Of a stretch of 64,000 nt of DNA, positions 17,581-27,384 are shown piece by piece. A program made the translations under genes and the position numbers. Under the pieces are notes generated by a model, which saw only the letters and a program-made list of their open reading frames with translations, made no database searches and was not told the origin of the DNA. The stretch covers positions 1 through 64,000 of the forward strand of contig JAGRKV010000078.1 in assembly GCA_020442165.1 (NCBI GenBank), in the 5' to 3' direction. Source of the DNA: Hyphomicrobiaceae bacterium. Lineage in GTDB: Bacteria > Pseudomonadota > Alphaproteobacteria > Rhizobiales > Hyphomicrobiaceae. Each line of letters opens with the position of its first letter. Positions within the stretch are counted from its first letter, which is position 1.

Positions 17581-19380
17581 TCACTCATCCATCTTGAGTG
17601 CGTTGATGAAGGCTTCCTGGGGGATCTCGACCTTGCCGAACTGGCGCATCTTCTTCTTGCCCGCCTTCTGCTTCTCAAGCAGCTTGCGCTTGCGGGTGAT
17701 GTCGCCGCCATAGCACTTGGCGAGTACGTCCTTGCGCAAGGCGCGGATCGTTTCGCGGGCGATGATGCGACCGCCGATCGCGGCCTGGATCGGGATGACG
17801 AACATGTGCTGCGGGATCAGATCCTTCAGCTTTTCGCACATGACCCGGCCGCGTGCTTCCGCGCGAGTGCGGTGTACGATGATGGAGAGCGCGTCGACCG
17901 GTTCGGCGTTGACGAGGATCTGCAGCTTGACGAGGTCGTCGGGTTCGTAGCCGATCAGGTGGTAGTCGAAGGAGGCATAGCCGCGGCTGATCGACTTCAG
18001 CCGGTCGTAGAAATCGAACACCACTTCGTTGAGCGGCAGCTCATAGACGAGCATGGCGCGCGAACCGGCGTAGGTCAGGTTCTTCTGCCGACCGCGACGA
18101 TCCTGGCACAGCTTCAGCACCGCGCCCAGGTAGTCGTCGGGCACCATGATCGTTGCCTCGATCCAGGGCTCCTCGATGCGGTCGATGCGGGTCGGGTCCG
18201 GCATGTCGGCGGGGTTGTGCATCTCCAGCAACGTGCCGTCGTTCAGGTAGATGTGATAGACGACGGACGGTGCGGTGGTGATGAGGTCGAGGTTGAACTC
18301 GCGCTCCAGCCGCTCGGTGATGATTTCCAGATGCAGAAGACCGAGGAAGCCGCAGCGGAAGCCGAAACCGAGTGCGGCCGAGCTTTCCGTCTCGAAGGAA
18401 AAGCTGGCGTCGTTCAAACGCAGCTTGCCCATGGCTTCGCGCAGATCTTCGAAATCGGCGGCGTCGACGGGAAAGAGACCGCAAAAGACGACGGGCTGGG
18501 CGGGCTTGAAGCCGGGCAGCGGTTCGGCGGTCGGGTTCTTGGCGTCGGTAATAGTGTCGCCGACGCGGGTGTCGGCCACCTCCTTGATGGCGGCAGTGAA
18601 GAAGCCGATTTCGCCCGGGCCCAGTTCGTCCAGCATCTGCTGCTTTGGCCGGAACACACCGACCCGCTCGACGGGGTGCATGGCTCCGGTCGACATCAGG
18701 CGGACCTTCTGGCCCTTCTTCAGGACACCGTCGATGATGCGGACCAGCACGATGACACCGAGGTAGGCGTCATACCAGCTGTCGACCAGCATCGCCTTCA
18801 GCGGCTTCGTGCGATCACCGGCGGGGGGAGGCAGCCGCTTGACGATGGCTTCGAGCACGGCCGGCACGTTGACGCCTGTCTTGGCGGAGATCGGTACGGC
18901 TTCGGAGGCATCGAGGCCGATGACGTCCTCTATCTGGCTTTTCACCCGATCGACGTCTGCTGCGGGCAGGTCGACCTTGTTGAGGACGGGCAGGATTTCC
19001 AGGTTGTTGTCGAGCGCGGTGTAGACGTTGGCCAGTGTCTGGGCCTCGACGCCTTGCGAGGCATCGACGACGAGAATCGCGCCTTCGCAGGCAGCGAGCG
19101 AGCGGGACACCTCGTAGGCGAAGTCGACGTGGCCTGGCGTATCCATCAGGTTGAGCTGATAGGTTTTGCCGTCCTCGGCCTTGTAGTCGAGGCGGACGGT
19201 CTGGGCCTTGATGGTGATGCCGCGCTCGCGCTCGATGTCCATGGAATCGAGGATCTGCTCCTTCATCTCACGGTCGGTGACGTTGCCGCACAGCTGTATG
19301 AGCCGGTCGGACAAGGTCGACTTGCCATGGTCGATGTGGGCGATAATCGAGAAATTGCGGATCAGCGATGTGTCTGTCAT
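17581..19380 (-). CDS. lepA: Translation elongation factor 4 (LepA)
   Basis: A 599-residue ribosomal GTPase, the usual length for EF4, which back-translocates or remodels ribosomes and affects initiation under ionic stress. The G1 loop AHIDHGKST is at residues 14-22, G2/G3 include DTPGHVDF, and G4 is NKVDLPAA. Domain II, the EF-G-like domains III and V, and the LepA-specific C-terminal domain with KRKLLEKQKAGKKKM are all present. It is monocistronic in this window. Confidence 0.97.
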   Translation of the reverse strand: MTDTSLIRNFSIIAHIDHGKSTLSDRLIQLCGNVTDREMKEQILDSMDIERERGITIKAQTVRLDYKAEDGKTYQLNLMDTPGHVDFAYEVSRSLAACEGAILVVDASQGVEAQTLANVYTALDNNLEILPVLNKVDLPAADVDRVKSQIEDVIGLDASEAVPISAKTGVNVPAVLEAIVKRLPPPAGDRTKPLKAMLVDSWYDAYLGVIVLVRIIDGVLKKGQKVRLMSTGAMHPVERVGVFRPKQQMLDELGPGEIGFFTAAIKEVADTRVGDTITDAKNPTAEPLPGFKPAQPVVFCGLFPVDAADFEDLREAMGKLRLNDASFSFETESSAALGFGFRCGFLGLLHLEIITERLEREFNLDLITTAPSVVYHIYLNDGTLLEMHNPADMPDPTRIDRIEEPWIEATIMVPDDYLGAVLKLCQDRRGRQKNLTYAGSRAMLVYELPLNEVVFDFYDRLKSISRGYASFDYHLIGYEPDDLVKLQILVNAEPVDALSIIVHRTRAEARGRVMCEKLKDLIPQHMFVIPIQAAIGGRIIARETIRALRKDVLAKCYGGDITRKRKLLEKQKAGKKKMRQFGKVEIPQEAFINALKMDE

Positions 19381-19635
19381 GCGCGGCTCTTAGCACTGGC
19401 CGTTGCCGCGCGGAAGTGCGGTTTTTTGGGCGGCTGGAACCTGGTGCGCGGGCGGCCGGCGGGTGGTCTCCGGAGCGGTGGCAGGGCGGCTTGTGGCAAA
19501 CCGGACGAAAAGCAATTGCGGCCAATGTCGTACGTCCAATAGGCCCATTTTTCAGTCAATTGCCTTGACGCAGCGGGAACTTATGTCCCATACGAGCGGT
19601 TGACAGCGATACATCCGCAACATGGAGTAGGTCTT

Positions 19636-20157
19636 ATGGCAGCCGATTTTGGTTCTCACCAGATGAAGGAGCTGAACGAGGAGGCACGCCGGGCGGTCCA
19701 CTCGGCCTTCGATGCGCTCAACGACTGGCGCAATGACATGGCTAACGCCAGCGAGCGCTACTCCGCCAAGATTTTCGATCAGATGACGACCGCCACCCGG
19801 GCGATGGGCTGGCCGGACGACGTGGTCAACGCCACGCGTCTACAGTTGCAGAACGCCTCTCGCATGCAGCTGCAGATGATGGATCAGGTCATGGATGCCT
19901 GGAAAGGCCAGCTCCGCAATCCGGGTTCGTCGTTCCAGCTTCCCGCCGACTTCATGAAGAACATGCCTGATTTCACCAAGGGCATGGGCGACCTGGGCTC
20001 GATGGGCGGTCTTGCTATGGCACCGTTCCAGTTCTGGATGAATGCCGCCGAGATGTGGCAGAAGAACTGGGCATCGGCCATGTCGTTCTGGATGAAGGGA
20101 CCGGCGGGGCTTTCCGAGATGATGGAGCAGATGCGCCGCGACATGGGCGGGCGCTAA
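19636..20157 (+). CDS. Phasin-like protein
   Basis: A 173-residue amphipathic helical protein, rich in Met, Gln and Ala, with no signal peptide. Segments such as MQLQMMDQVMDAWKGQL and FQFWMNAAEMWQKNW resemble phasins, the proteins that coat polyhydroxyalkanoate granules. The start is the ATG at 19636 behind GGAGTAGG. No PHA synthase or depolymerase lies nearby, so assignment rests on composition. A strong terminator follows. It could instead be another helical granule- or nucleoid-associated protein. Confidence 0.5.
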   Translation: MAADFGSHQMKELNEEARRAVHSAFDALNDWRNDMANASERYSAKIFDQMTTATRAMGWPDDVVNATRLQLQNASRMQLQMMDQVMDAWKGQLRNPGSSFQLPADFMKNMPDFTKGMGDLGSMGGLAMAPFQFWMNAAEMWQKNWASAMSFWMKGPAGLSEMMEQMRRDMGGR

Positions 20158-20220
20158 CCGTCCTGACCTTCGCCTGTTTCTCCGGGACGCTTGGTGCCCT
20201 GGAAGATCAGTGGATATTGA

Positions 20221-20260
20221 AGCCGCCGCGCGCCCTATCCGGCCGCGGCGGCTCTTCTTT
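20221..20260 (+). terminator. Rho-independent terminator after the phasin-like gene
   Basis: Ten-base arms AGCCGCCGCG (20221-20230) and CGCGGCGGCT (20244-20253) with a 13-base loop, followed by CTTCTTT. It sits about 65 bases after the phasin-like stop codon and ahead of the lytic transglycosylase gene. Confidence 0.75.
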
Positions 20261-20432
20261 GGCCAGGCTCCAGGCTTTTGATTGACCGTCTGGGGCGGTA
20301 TGTCATTACGGCCCCACCGGGACGTCGTTTGCGCCATACCGATCGCTTTTGCCCAAATTGAGCCTTCAAGACTGGCAACATGCGCGGGCGTGACCGTCCT
20401 GCTTGGCAGCGTTTCATCCGCCTGGAGATTTC

Positions 20433-21677
20433 ATGATGCGCATTCGTTCTTCGCTCGTCGTTACAGCTGCCTTGCTGCTGGCGGCGCTGGTGCCTGAAGC
20501 GAAGGCGGCGGCGCCAAGTGGCTTCAAGGAAAATCCGCGCGACTGCAAGAACAGCGGCAGCTTCAGCGGCTGGCTTGCCGATTTCAAGAAACAGGCTCAG
20601 GCCGACGGCATTTCCCGTTCGACAATCGAGCGGTCGCTTGGCGGTATCGACTTCGATCCCGGCATTATCCGACGCGATCGCAGACAGGGGTTCTTCGCGC
20701 AGAGCTTCCTGTCGTTCCAGAAGAAGCTGGCTACCGGTTTTCGGGTCACCAATGGCCGCAAGAAAATCGCGGAGAACAAGGCGGCCTTCGCGAGAGCCGA
20801 GAAGCAATTCGGCGTGCCGGCGGAAGTCATCACCGGGTTCTGGGCGCTGGAGAGCGATTTCGGCAAGGGGATGGGTGACTTGTCGGTGCTGCGTTCACTG
20901 GTCACGCTCGCCTACGATTGCCGACGCGGGGAGATGTTTACCGAGGAACTGAAAGCAGCACTGAAGATCATCGACCGTGGCGATCTGGAGCCTCAAGAGA
21001 TGATTGGTTCGTGGGCTGGCGAACTGGGCCAGACGCAATTTCTGCCGACGCGCTACCTGGAGCATGCGATCGATTATGATGGCGACAAGCATCCCAATCT
21101 CTTCCGCTCCGATGCCGATATCATCGGCTCGACGGCCAACTACATGCATCATCTCGGCTGGAAGCCCAATGAGCCATGGATCGAGGAGGTGATGCTGACG
21201 GGCGAGCTGCCATGGGCGGAAGCAGATCTCGCAATCAAGCATCCGCGTGCGAAATGGGCGAAATGGGGCGTTGAGCGCCGGGGCGGCAAGCCGCTGCCTT
21301 CCGATGGTTTGGCGGCATCGCTTCTGTTGCCGATGGGGCGGCATGGGCCAGCGTTCCTGGCCTATGACAATTTCGGCGTTTATCTGCAATGGAACCAGTC
21401 GCTCACCTATGCGACCACGGCCGCCTACCTGGCGACGCGCATTGCCGGCGCTCCCGAGATGAGCCCGGGAAAGCCGAACATCCCGGATCTCAACGGCGAT
21501 GAGACGAAGGAGCTGCAGCGTCTGCTGACGAACAATGGCTATGACGTTGGCGCAATTGACGGTCTTGTCGGTGAAAAAACGCGATCGGCGGTAAAGGACA
21601 TGCAGATCAAGCTGAAGCTTCCGGCTGACAGCTACCCCACGCCCGAGCTTCTCGAAAGACTGCGTCGGGGCGGCTAA
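20433..21677 (+). CDS. Lytic murein transglycosylase (MltB family) with peptidoglycan-binding domain
   Basis: A 414-residue exported enzyme that cleaves the MurNAc-GlcNAc bond of peptidoglycan non-hydrolytically. It has a signal peptide (about 1-24, ending EAKAA), an SLT_2/MltB catalytic domain with the catalytic Glu in FWALESDFGKGMGD, and the supporting GELGQTQFLPT and YMHHLGW motifs. A C-terminal PG_binding_1 module (about 345-410; LQRLLTNNGYDVGAIDGLVGEKT) completes it. The start is the first of two ATGs behind GGAG. Absence of a lipobox suggests a soluble periplasmic form. Confidence 0.9.
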   Translation: MMRIRSSLVVTAALLLAALVPEAKAAAPSGFKENPRDCKNSGSFSGWLADFKKQAQADGISRSTIERSLGGIDFDPGIIRRDRRQGFFAQSFLSFQKKLATGFRVTNGRKKIAENKAAFARAEKQFGVPAEVITGFWALESDFGKGMGDLSVLRSLVTLAYDCRRGEMFTEELKAALKIIDRGDLEPQEMIGSWAGELGQTQFLPTRYLEHAIDYDGDKHPNLFRSDADIIGSTANYMHHLGWKPNEPWIEEVMLTGELPWAEADLAIKHPRAKWAKWGVERRGGKPLPSDGLAASLLLPMGRHGPAFLAYDNFGVYLQWNQSLTYATTAAYLATRIAGAPEMSPGKPNIPDLNGDETKELQRLLTNNGYDVGAIDGLVGEKTRSAVKDMQIKLKLPADSYPTPELLERLRRGG

Positions 21678-21769
21678 CTGCTGATTTCTCGACTGGCGGA
21701 GGTGCTGCTAGGGTGGGGCGTTTCGCAGCCGTCGCCATTTCTCCGCATGTTCCATAAAGGTCAGTCACC

Positions 21770-22705
21770 CTGGGCACCATCTTTGCGGCAATCGCTCCCG
21801 TCTTCGCGCTCGTGGTCGTTGGCCAGGTGATCCGGCGCACTCTGGTCGACGTTCCAGAATTCTGGAGCGGCGTGGACCGGCTTGCCTATTGGGTTCTGCT
21901 GCCGTCGCTGTTGTTCGCCAAGATCTCGACAATGCAGCTTGGCGCGGAATTCGTCGGTGCATTCGCGGTGACGGTAACGGCGGGATTTGTTGCTGCGTTC
22001 GCCTTTGCAACGGTGGCTTCGCTCATGGCGGGCTTCGACGGGCCGGTGGCAAGCTCGGTGGTGCAGGGGGCATCGCGCCACAACACGTTCATTGCGCTCG
22101 CGGTGACAGAGCGCCTGTTCGGTCCCGTCGGGCAGGCAAGCGCCTATCTCGCCTCATCCATTCTCATTCCCATCACCAATGTTGCGGTCGTCGTGGCGAT
22201 CGTGTTGTTGCACAACTCGACGACGACAAACCCCAGTCTCGGGCGCGCGGTTGTGCGTGACATCGTGCGCAATCCGCTGCTGATTGCGGTCGGGGCCGGG
22301 CTGATCTTCAAGGCTCTAGGGCTTGGTGGCCTGCCGATCCTGCACGATATGGCCGATCTACTCGGCCGTGCGGCCCTGCCATTGGTGCTGTTGTCAATCG
22401 GCGCGGGCATCAAACTGGATGGATTGCGTGCCTCGATACCGCCGATCGTCGTGGCCACAATAGGCAAGATGGTGGTGTTTCCGGCGGTGATTCTGGCCTG
22501 CGCAATGCTCGTCGGGCTGGGTCTCGTGCCGGCAAGCGTGGCAATGATCTATGGATCGTGCGCCACGGCGACTTCGTCCTATGCGCTGGCGCGGCAGATG
22601 GGCGGCGATGCACCGCTGGCGGCGACCATCGTCACGCTGCAGACGCTGATGAGTTTCCTCACCATTCCGCTGGCCATTGCCATCACCCGCGCGGCCTTCG
22701 GCTGA
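21770..22705 (+). CDS. AEC-family transporter, apparently with a non-canonical start
   Basis: A membrane carrier of the auxin-efflux-carrier (AEC) family, related to malonate/malate permeases, with about ten hydrophobic helices in two halves (for example VSLMAGFDGPVASSVVQG-like re-entrant region and FPAVILACAMLVGLGL). The first helix, LGTIFAAIAPVFALVVVGQV, is encoded upstream of the first ATG/GTG (GTG at 21812), and an in-frame stop at 21755 leaves no ATG, GTG or TTG for it. A CTG at 21770 follows AAAGG by nine bases and gives the family N-terminus exactly. Either CTG is used, or a base error hides the true start. Substrate unknown. Confidence 0.78.
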   Translation: MGTIFAAIAPVFALVVVGQVIRRTLVDVPEFWSGVDRLAYWVLLPSLLFAKISTMQLGAEFVGAFAVTVTAGFVAAFAFATVASLMAGFDGPVASSVVQGASRHNTFIALAVTERLFGPVGQASAYLASSILIPITNVAVVVAIVLLHNSTTTNPSLGRAVVRDIVRNPLLIAVGAGLIFKALGLGGLPILHDMADLLGRAALPLVLLSIGAGIKLDGLRASIPPIVVATIGKMVVFPAVILACAMLVGLGLVPASVAMIYGSCATATSSYALARQMGGDAPLAATIVTLQTLMSFLTIPLAIAITRAAFG

Positions 22706-22731
22706 GCGCGTCGCCGCCGCCCTTGCTTTTG

Positions 22732-24093
22732 TCAGTGCAGCTTGACGTGCGGCTCGGTGCGTCTCGTCAAAAGGCGTGAGAGCGTATCGAGCGCAACCTT
22801 GCTGAAGCCGTGCAATGCCCACTGGTGCATCTTGTAGAGCGAGCGGTACATGAGCTTGGCGAAAAGGCCCTCGATCATCATGGAGCGGCCGGAAACGAAG
22901 CCCATGAGGTTGCCGACAGTCGTGTAGTGACCAAGCGAAACGAGCGAGCCAAAATCGCGATACTTGAAGTCCTGCAGCGGGTCGCCGCGCATGCGGCGCG
23001 GGATGCTGGCGAGGATGTGAGAGGCCATCTGGTGGGCGGACTGGGCGCGTGGCGGGATCGGCTTTTCCTCGCCATTGGGTATGAGATATGCGCAGTCGCC
23101 CAGAGCAAAGATGCTGTCGTCGAGGGTGGTCTGCAGCGTCGGCTTGACCACCAGCGTGTTCATAGGGCTGACTTCCAGACCATCGAGGTTTGAGATCACT
23201 GCGGGACCTTTGACACCGGCCGCCCAGACAACCAACTCAGATGGAATGAAGTCGCCGGAGGCGAGCTTGACACCCTCTGACGTCACTTCAGTGACACGGG
23301 CATTGGTGCGGATATCGACGCCCAGTTCGCTGAGAATCTTTGCTGTCGAGTCCGATAACCGCTCGGGCAGTGCAGGGACGATACGTGGAGCTGCCTCGAT
23401 CAACGTGATCTTGATGTCTTTCTCGGCGTCGATGCGGTCGAGGCCGTAAGCAACCACGCCGCGCACGGTGCGGTGCAGCTCGGCGGACAGCTCGGTTCCG
23501 GTGGCGCCTGCGCCGATGATCGTCACGTGAAGTTGGCCCGGGCGGATGGGTTCGGCCTGGGTATGTGCACGCAGGCAGGCATTGATAAGACGGCGGTTGA
23601 AGCGTTCGGCCTGGTCTGGCGTGTCGAGCATGATGGCATGCTGCTTGACGCCAGGCGTACCGAAGTCGTTGGAAATGGAGCCAACGGCCATGACCAGCGT
23701 ATCGTAGTTGAAGACGCGCTCGGGTGTTACGACCCGGCCTTCCTCGTCATAGGTGGCCGCCGTGCGAACGAGCCGCGCCTTGCGGTCCAGGCCGATCATT
23801 TCGCCATAGCGGTAGCGGAAGCCGCTCCAATGAGCCTGGGCGAGATAATCGAGTTCGTGGCGTCCGACGTCCATGCTGCCGGCGGCGATCTCGTGCAACA
23901 GTGGCTTCCAGATGTGGGTCCGTGCCTTGTCGATCAGTGTGATGCCGGCCAGCTTCTTGCGGCCGAGCTTGCGGCCAAGCTGGGTTGCCAGTTCCAATCC
24001 ACCTGCGCCGCCGCCAACGATGATTATCTGGTGCAGGGACGGGTCGGAGATCGGCGGCAGATAGGGATCTGGTCGCTTTGTGGCGGTTGTCAT
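22732..24093 (-). CDS. ndh: Type II NADH dehydrogenase (NDH-2)
   Basis: A 453-residue peripheral membrane flavoprotein of the NADH:quinone oxidoreductase type II / FAD-dependent disulfide reductase fold. The FAD dinucleotide motif IIIVGGGAGGLELA is at residues 23-36, the NADH-binding motif HVTIIGAGATGTELSAEL is mid-sequence, and the second FAD motif is SIFALGDCAYL. A C-terminal amphipathic region (from SMMIEGLFAKLMYRSLYKMHQ) would attach it to the membrane. I place the start at the ATG at 24091-24093; the frame is open to 24138. It lies 190 bases beyond pheT on the same strand. Confidence 0.9.
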   Translation of the reverse strand: MTTATKRPDPYLPPISDPSLHQIIIVGGGAGGLELATQLGRKLGRKKLAGITLIDKARTHIWKPLLHEIAAGSMDVGRHELDYLAQAHWSGFRYRYGEMIGLDRKARLVRTAATYDEEGRVVTPERVFNYDTLVMAVGSISNDFGTPGVKQHAIMLDTPDQAERFNRRLINACLRAHTQAEPIRPGQLHVTIIGAGATGTELSAELHRTVRGVVAYGLDRIDAEKDIKITLIEAAPRIVPALPERLSDSTAKILSELGVDIRTNARVTEVTSEGVKLASGDFIPSELVVWAAGVKGPAVISNLDGLEVSPMNTLVVKPTLQTTLDDSIFALGDCAYLIPNGEEKPIPPRAQSAHQMASHILASIPRRMRGDPLQDFKYRDFGSLVSLGHYTTVGNLMGFVSGRSMMIEGLFAKLMYRSLYKMHQWALHGFSKVALDTLSRLLTRRTEPHVKLH

Positions 24094-24282
24094 CGGCGCT
24101 TCTTTCTTGTTGTCGCGTGCTGGCATGGAATCGTCCATGCCAGACGAGCGAGATTATTCAACCAATGAAATAGCACTTTCGGTCGCCTTCCGGTCACTGA
24201 TCCGGAGACGTTGTGCTTTGCCGGCAGTGTGCGGGCGCGATCGCGTGACCTGTCATCGGCCGCCTTCTGGTAGATCGCTGAG

Positions 24283-26721
24283 TTAGCTCCTGATTTCGCC
24301 GCCCGTCGCCTTTTTCACGGCAGCCTTTATTTTTTCGGAGATCGCTTCGATGTCCTTGTCCGTCAGGGTTTGTCCCTGCGGCTGCAGCGTTACCGCAAGG
24401 CCAAGCGACTTCTTGCCTTCCTCGGCAAGCTTGCCACCTTCGAATATGTCGAACACGCTGACGTCTCGGATGAGCGATTTGTCGGCCCCCTGGGCAGCGC
24501 GCATGACGTCGCCCGCTGCGACATCGCTATTCAATACGAATGCGAAATCGCGTGTCAGCGGCATCAAATCGCTTTCGTCGAGCGGCGGCCTCGCGCGCGC
24601 CTTGCGCTTTTCTGGCGGGAGGTTGCTGATAATGACCTCGAAGGCGACGGCGGGCGCTTCCACAACCAGCGCGGTGAGGATGCGCGGATTGATCTCGCCG
24701 AAATGGGCGAGCACGACTTTGGGACCAAGCCTGAACGTGCCCGAGCGGCCAGGGTGATAGTAGGCTGGCGCATCGCGTGTCACCTGGGCCTTGGCCGGAT
24801 CGATGCCGAGGTTTGCAAGCACTGCGGCGGCATCGGCCTTGGCGTCGAAGACATCGGCGGCTGCGGCTTTTCCCGACCAGTGGCGGCCGGCGCCCGAGGC
24901 ATGCGAAGAACCGGTGCGAACGCCGGCGGCGGAAATGTACTGATCGTCGGGATGGATGCCGCGATAGGCCTGGCCGACCTCGAACAGCGCGGCGTCGCTG
25001 AAGCCGCGATTGGCGTTGCGGCGTGCAGCCGTCAGCAGCCCGGCGAGCAATGTCGGGCGCATCGAAGACATGTCGACCGAAATGGGGTTTGACAGGTCGA
25101 GAGCATCATCGCCGCCGCCGAACATCTGTGCCTCGGTTTTGGGGATGAATGACCATGTCACCGCTTCGACCATTCCGCGCGCAGCAAGTGTGCGACGTGC
25201 GCGGCGGACGCGGCGCTGTAGCTCGGTGAGCACGGGTCGGGCGACGCCCGGAACACGCGGCAGCGGCGTGGAGGGCACCTTGTCGATGCCGACGATGCGG
25301 ACGACCTCTTCGACAAGATCGGCTGAGCCATGCACGTCCGGGCGCCAGCTCGGCACCTTGACGGTCAAGGGTTTGCCCTTCGATGCTTTGCCAAGCGTAA
25401 AGCCGAGGGCTTCAAGAATGCGGCGTGTGTCGCTCTCAGCAACGTCGAGGCCGGAGCGGGCGGCGATGCTCGCTGGATCAAAGGCGATCTCGTGCTGGGG
25501 ATCGGGGGCTGCTCCTGCAACCTTTGCCTTGGATGGGGTGCCACCGCACATTCCCAGGACAAGCTCAGTGGCAAGATCGAGGCCTGGCATGACCGATTGG
25601 GGATCTACGCCGCGCTCGAAGCGATAGCGTGCATCCGTGATGAGCCCGGTCTTGCGGCCCGTGATCGCGGTGCGGACGGGATCGAACCAGGCGCTTTCGA
25701 TCAGCACATTCTTCGTCGCTTCAGTGGCGCCGGTGTCTTCGCCGCCCATGATGCCGCCAAGGCCCAGCGGTCCGCTGTCGTCGGCTATCACGCACATGGT
25801 GTTGTCGACGTTGTAGGTCTTGCCATCAAGGCCGAGGAAGTTTTCGCCGTCATTGCCGAGGCGCGCGCGCACCGCGCCTTTGAGCTTGTCGGCATCGTAG
25901 ACATGCAGCGGGCGTCCGAGGTCGTTGGAGATGTAGTTGGTGACGTCAACGAGTGCGGAAATGGGACGCAGGCCAACGGCCTTGAGGCGCTGCTGCATCC
26001 AGGCGGGGGATGCGGCGTTCTTCACACCCTTTACATATCGACCGGCGAATACGGGGCAGGCGTCGGCTGTGTCTGGCGAGAATTCAAGCTTGATGTCGAT
26101 GGGGCAGTCGCTTGTGCCCTCGACCTTGCCTAGAGCGCGCGGGGGCTTGAGTGTGCCAAGACCGGCCGCGGCGAGATCTCGCGCGATGCCGCGCACGCCG
26201 GTGCAGTCGGGCCGGTTAGGTGTCAGCGACACTTCGATGACAGGGTCATTGAGACCGATGGCGTCGACGTAGCGGCTACCGATGCGGTCCTTCAGATCAG
26301 CTTCGACCTCGATGATGCCTTCGCTATCCTCCGACAACTGCAGCTCGGCGGCGGAGCACATCATGCCGTTCGATACGATGCCGCGCACCGGCTTCTTCTC
26401 CAGCGTGATGCCGGAACCGGGAATGTGGGTGCCCAGCGGAGCGAACACGCCGAGCATGCCTTCTCGCGCATTGGGCGCACCGCAGACGACCTCCATCAGC
26501 GGCTTGCCGGCCTCGATCTCGACCTGCAGCACGCGCAACCGGTCGGCGTTGGGGTGCTGCTTGGCCTCGACGACGCGGGCGATGGTGAACGCGCCGAGCG
26601 TCGCTGCGGGATCCTCGACGCTTTCGACCTCGAGGCCGATGGCCGACAGCGTGGTTGCGATCTCATCGACCGATGCGGTGGTGTCGAGATGATCCTTGAG
26701 CCAGGAGAGGGTGAATTTCAT
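24283..26721 (-). CDS. pheT: Phenylalanyl-tRNA synthetase beta subunit
   Basis: An 812-residue beta subunit of the alpha2-beta2 phenylalanyl-tRNA synthetase. In order: N-terminal EMAP-like tRNA-binding domain (about 40-150), B3/B4 editing region, B5 domain, catalytic-like fold, and C-terminal FDX-ACB anticodon-binding domain (about 715-810, DLMPLTRDFAFVLNSDVAAGDV). Length is normal. It is not directly downstream of pheS: a membrane-protein gene and a cytochrome gene lie between them, all on the same strand with short gaps (40-75 bases). Confidence 0.97.
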   Translation of the reverse strand: MKFTLSWLKDHLDTTASVDEIATTLSAIGLEVESVEDPAATLGAFTIARVVEAKQHPNADRLRVLQVEIEAGKPLMEVVCGAPNAREGMLGVFAPLGTHIPGSGITLEKKPVRGIVSNGMMCSAAELQLSEDSEGIIEVEADLKDRIGSRYVDAIGLNDPVIEVSLTPNRPDCTGVRGIARDLAAAGLGTLKPPRALGKVEGTSDCPIDIKLEFSPDTADACPVFAGRYVKGVKNAASPAWMQQRLKAVGLRPISALVDVTNYISNDLGRPLHVYDADKLKGAVRARLGNDGENFLGLDGKTYNVDNTMCVIADDSGPLGLGGIMGGEDTGATEATKNVLIESAWFDPVRTAITGRKTGLITDARYRFERGVDPQSVMPGLDLATELVLGMCGGTPSKAKVAGAAPDPQHEIAFDPASIAARSGLDVAESDTRRILEALGFTLGKASKGKPLTVKVPSWRPDVHGSADLVEEVVRIVGIDKVPSTPLPRVPGVARPVLTELQRRVRRARRTLAARGMVEAVTWSFIPKTEAQMFGGGDDALDLSNPISVDMSSMRPTLLAGLLTAARRNANRGFSDAALFEVGQAYRGIHPDDQYISAAGVRTGSSHASGAGRHWSGKAAAADVFDAKADAAAVLANLGIDPAKAQVTRDAPAYYHPGRSGTFRLGPKVVLAHFGEINPRILTALVVEAPAVAFEVIISNLPPEKRKARARPPLDESDLMPLTRDFAFVLNSDVAAGDVMRAAQGADKSLIRDVSVFDIFEGGKLAEEGKKSLGLAVTLQPQGQTLTDKDIEAISEKIKAAVKKATGGEIRS

Positions 26722-26795
26722 CTGGCGGTTCTTTCTTTCTTGAAACCCGTGCTCGCGCGCAGGCTGTGGCTGTCATTCAGGTGGGGCTCATGCCC

Positions 26796-27344
26796 TCAGG
26801 CGTTGTTGCGATCGGCGTGCTGCTGCTTGCTCACGGCGCGCAGCTTTGCCCACATCCACACGAACGACACGACGATACGGATCAGCGTCAGACCGTAGTA
26901 GATGCGAAAAACGAATGCGTAGAGAACAAACCAGCGGAGTGCCCGGTTCATGGAGACGGCGGTCACGGTCAGTTCGAAATGCTCCATGATGTCGAAGAAG
27001 CCGCCGCGCAGGACGAGATCGAGCGCGAAAAACGATGTCGCGATTGGTCCGGCATGCACGGGGTCGCCGCGCGCGGTAACGAAGAGCTGATGTCCTTCGG
27101 CCTCCAGCAGCAGGCAGCTCACCACGAACAGCACATAGAAGACGAGCATCGCTATGCCCATAGAGCGGTAGTAGATCAGGACATGATGCAGCGTGTCTCG
27201 GGAGAAGCCGTACTCGATCCAGCTGTCGAGATCGCGATGCTTGCTGTCGTGATAGAACCAGGTCCAGAACGCCACGGCCATCATGGCGAGCGACAGCGCG
27301 ATTGCGAGGATCACGGGGATCGTCATGTTGGCGATGAGCAGCAT
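26796..27344 (-). CDS. Membrane protein of unknown function between pheS and pheT
   Basis: A 182-residue integral membrane protein with about four hydrophobic helices (around 5-28, 62-82, 99-118, 135-160). Histidines cluster between helices 1 and 2 (HDSKH, TLHH), and further His residues lie in VHAGP and MEHFEL. I do not recognise the family. The gene is 40 bases downstream of a cytochrome c'-like gene and 74 bases upstream of pheT, so it is probably in one transcript with both. Placement next to a cytochrome suggests, but does not prove, a redox partner or haem-binding role. Confidence 0.75.
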   Translation of the reverse strand: MLLIANMTIPVILAIALSLAMMAVAFWTWFYHDSKHRDLDSWIEYGFSRDTLHHVLIYYRSMGIAMLVFYVLFVVSCLLLEAEGHQLFVTARGDPVHAGPIATSFFALDLVLRGGFFDIMEHFELTVTAVSMNRALRWFVLYAFVFRIYYGLTLIRIVVSFVWMWAKLRAVSKQQHADRNNA

Positions 27345-27384
27345 GTTTGTGCATTGCTCGCGTGGTGGTTGGCTGTCTGAGATA

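Noticed and set aside
17518..19542. Long open frame of 674 codons on the plus strand opposite lepA
   Set aside because: It is the antisense shadow of lepA produced by GC-rich codon bias. It has no domain, no ribosome-binding site and alternating low-complexity composition.
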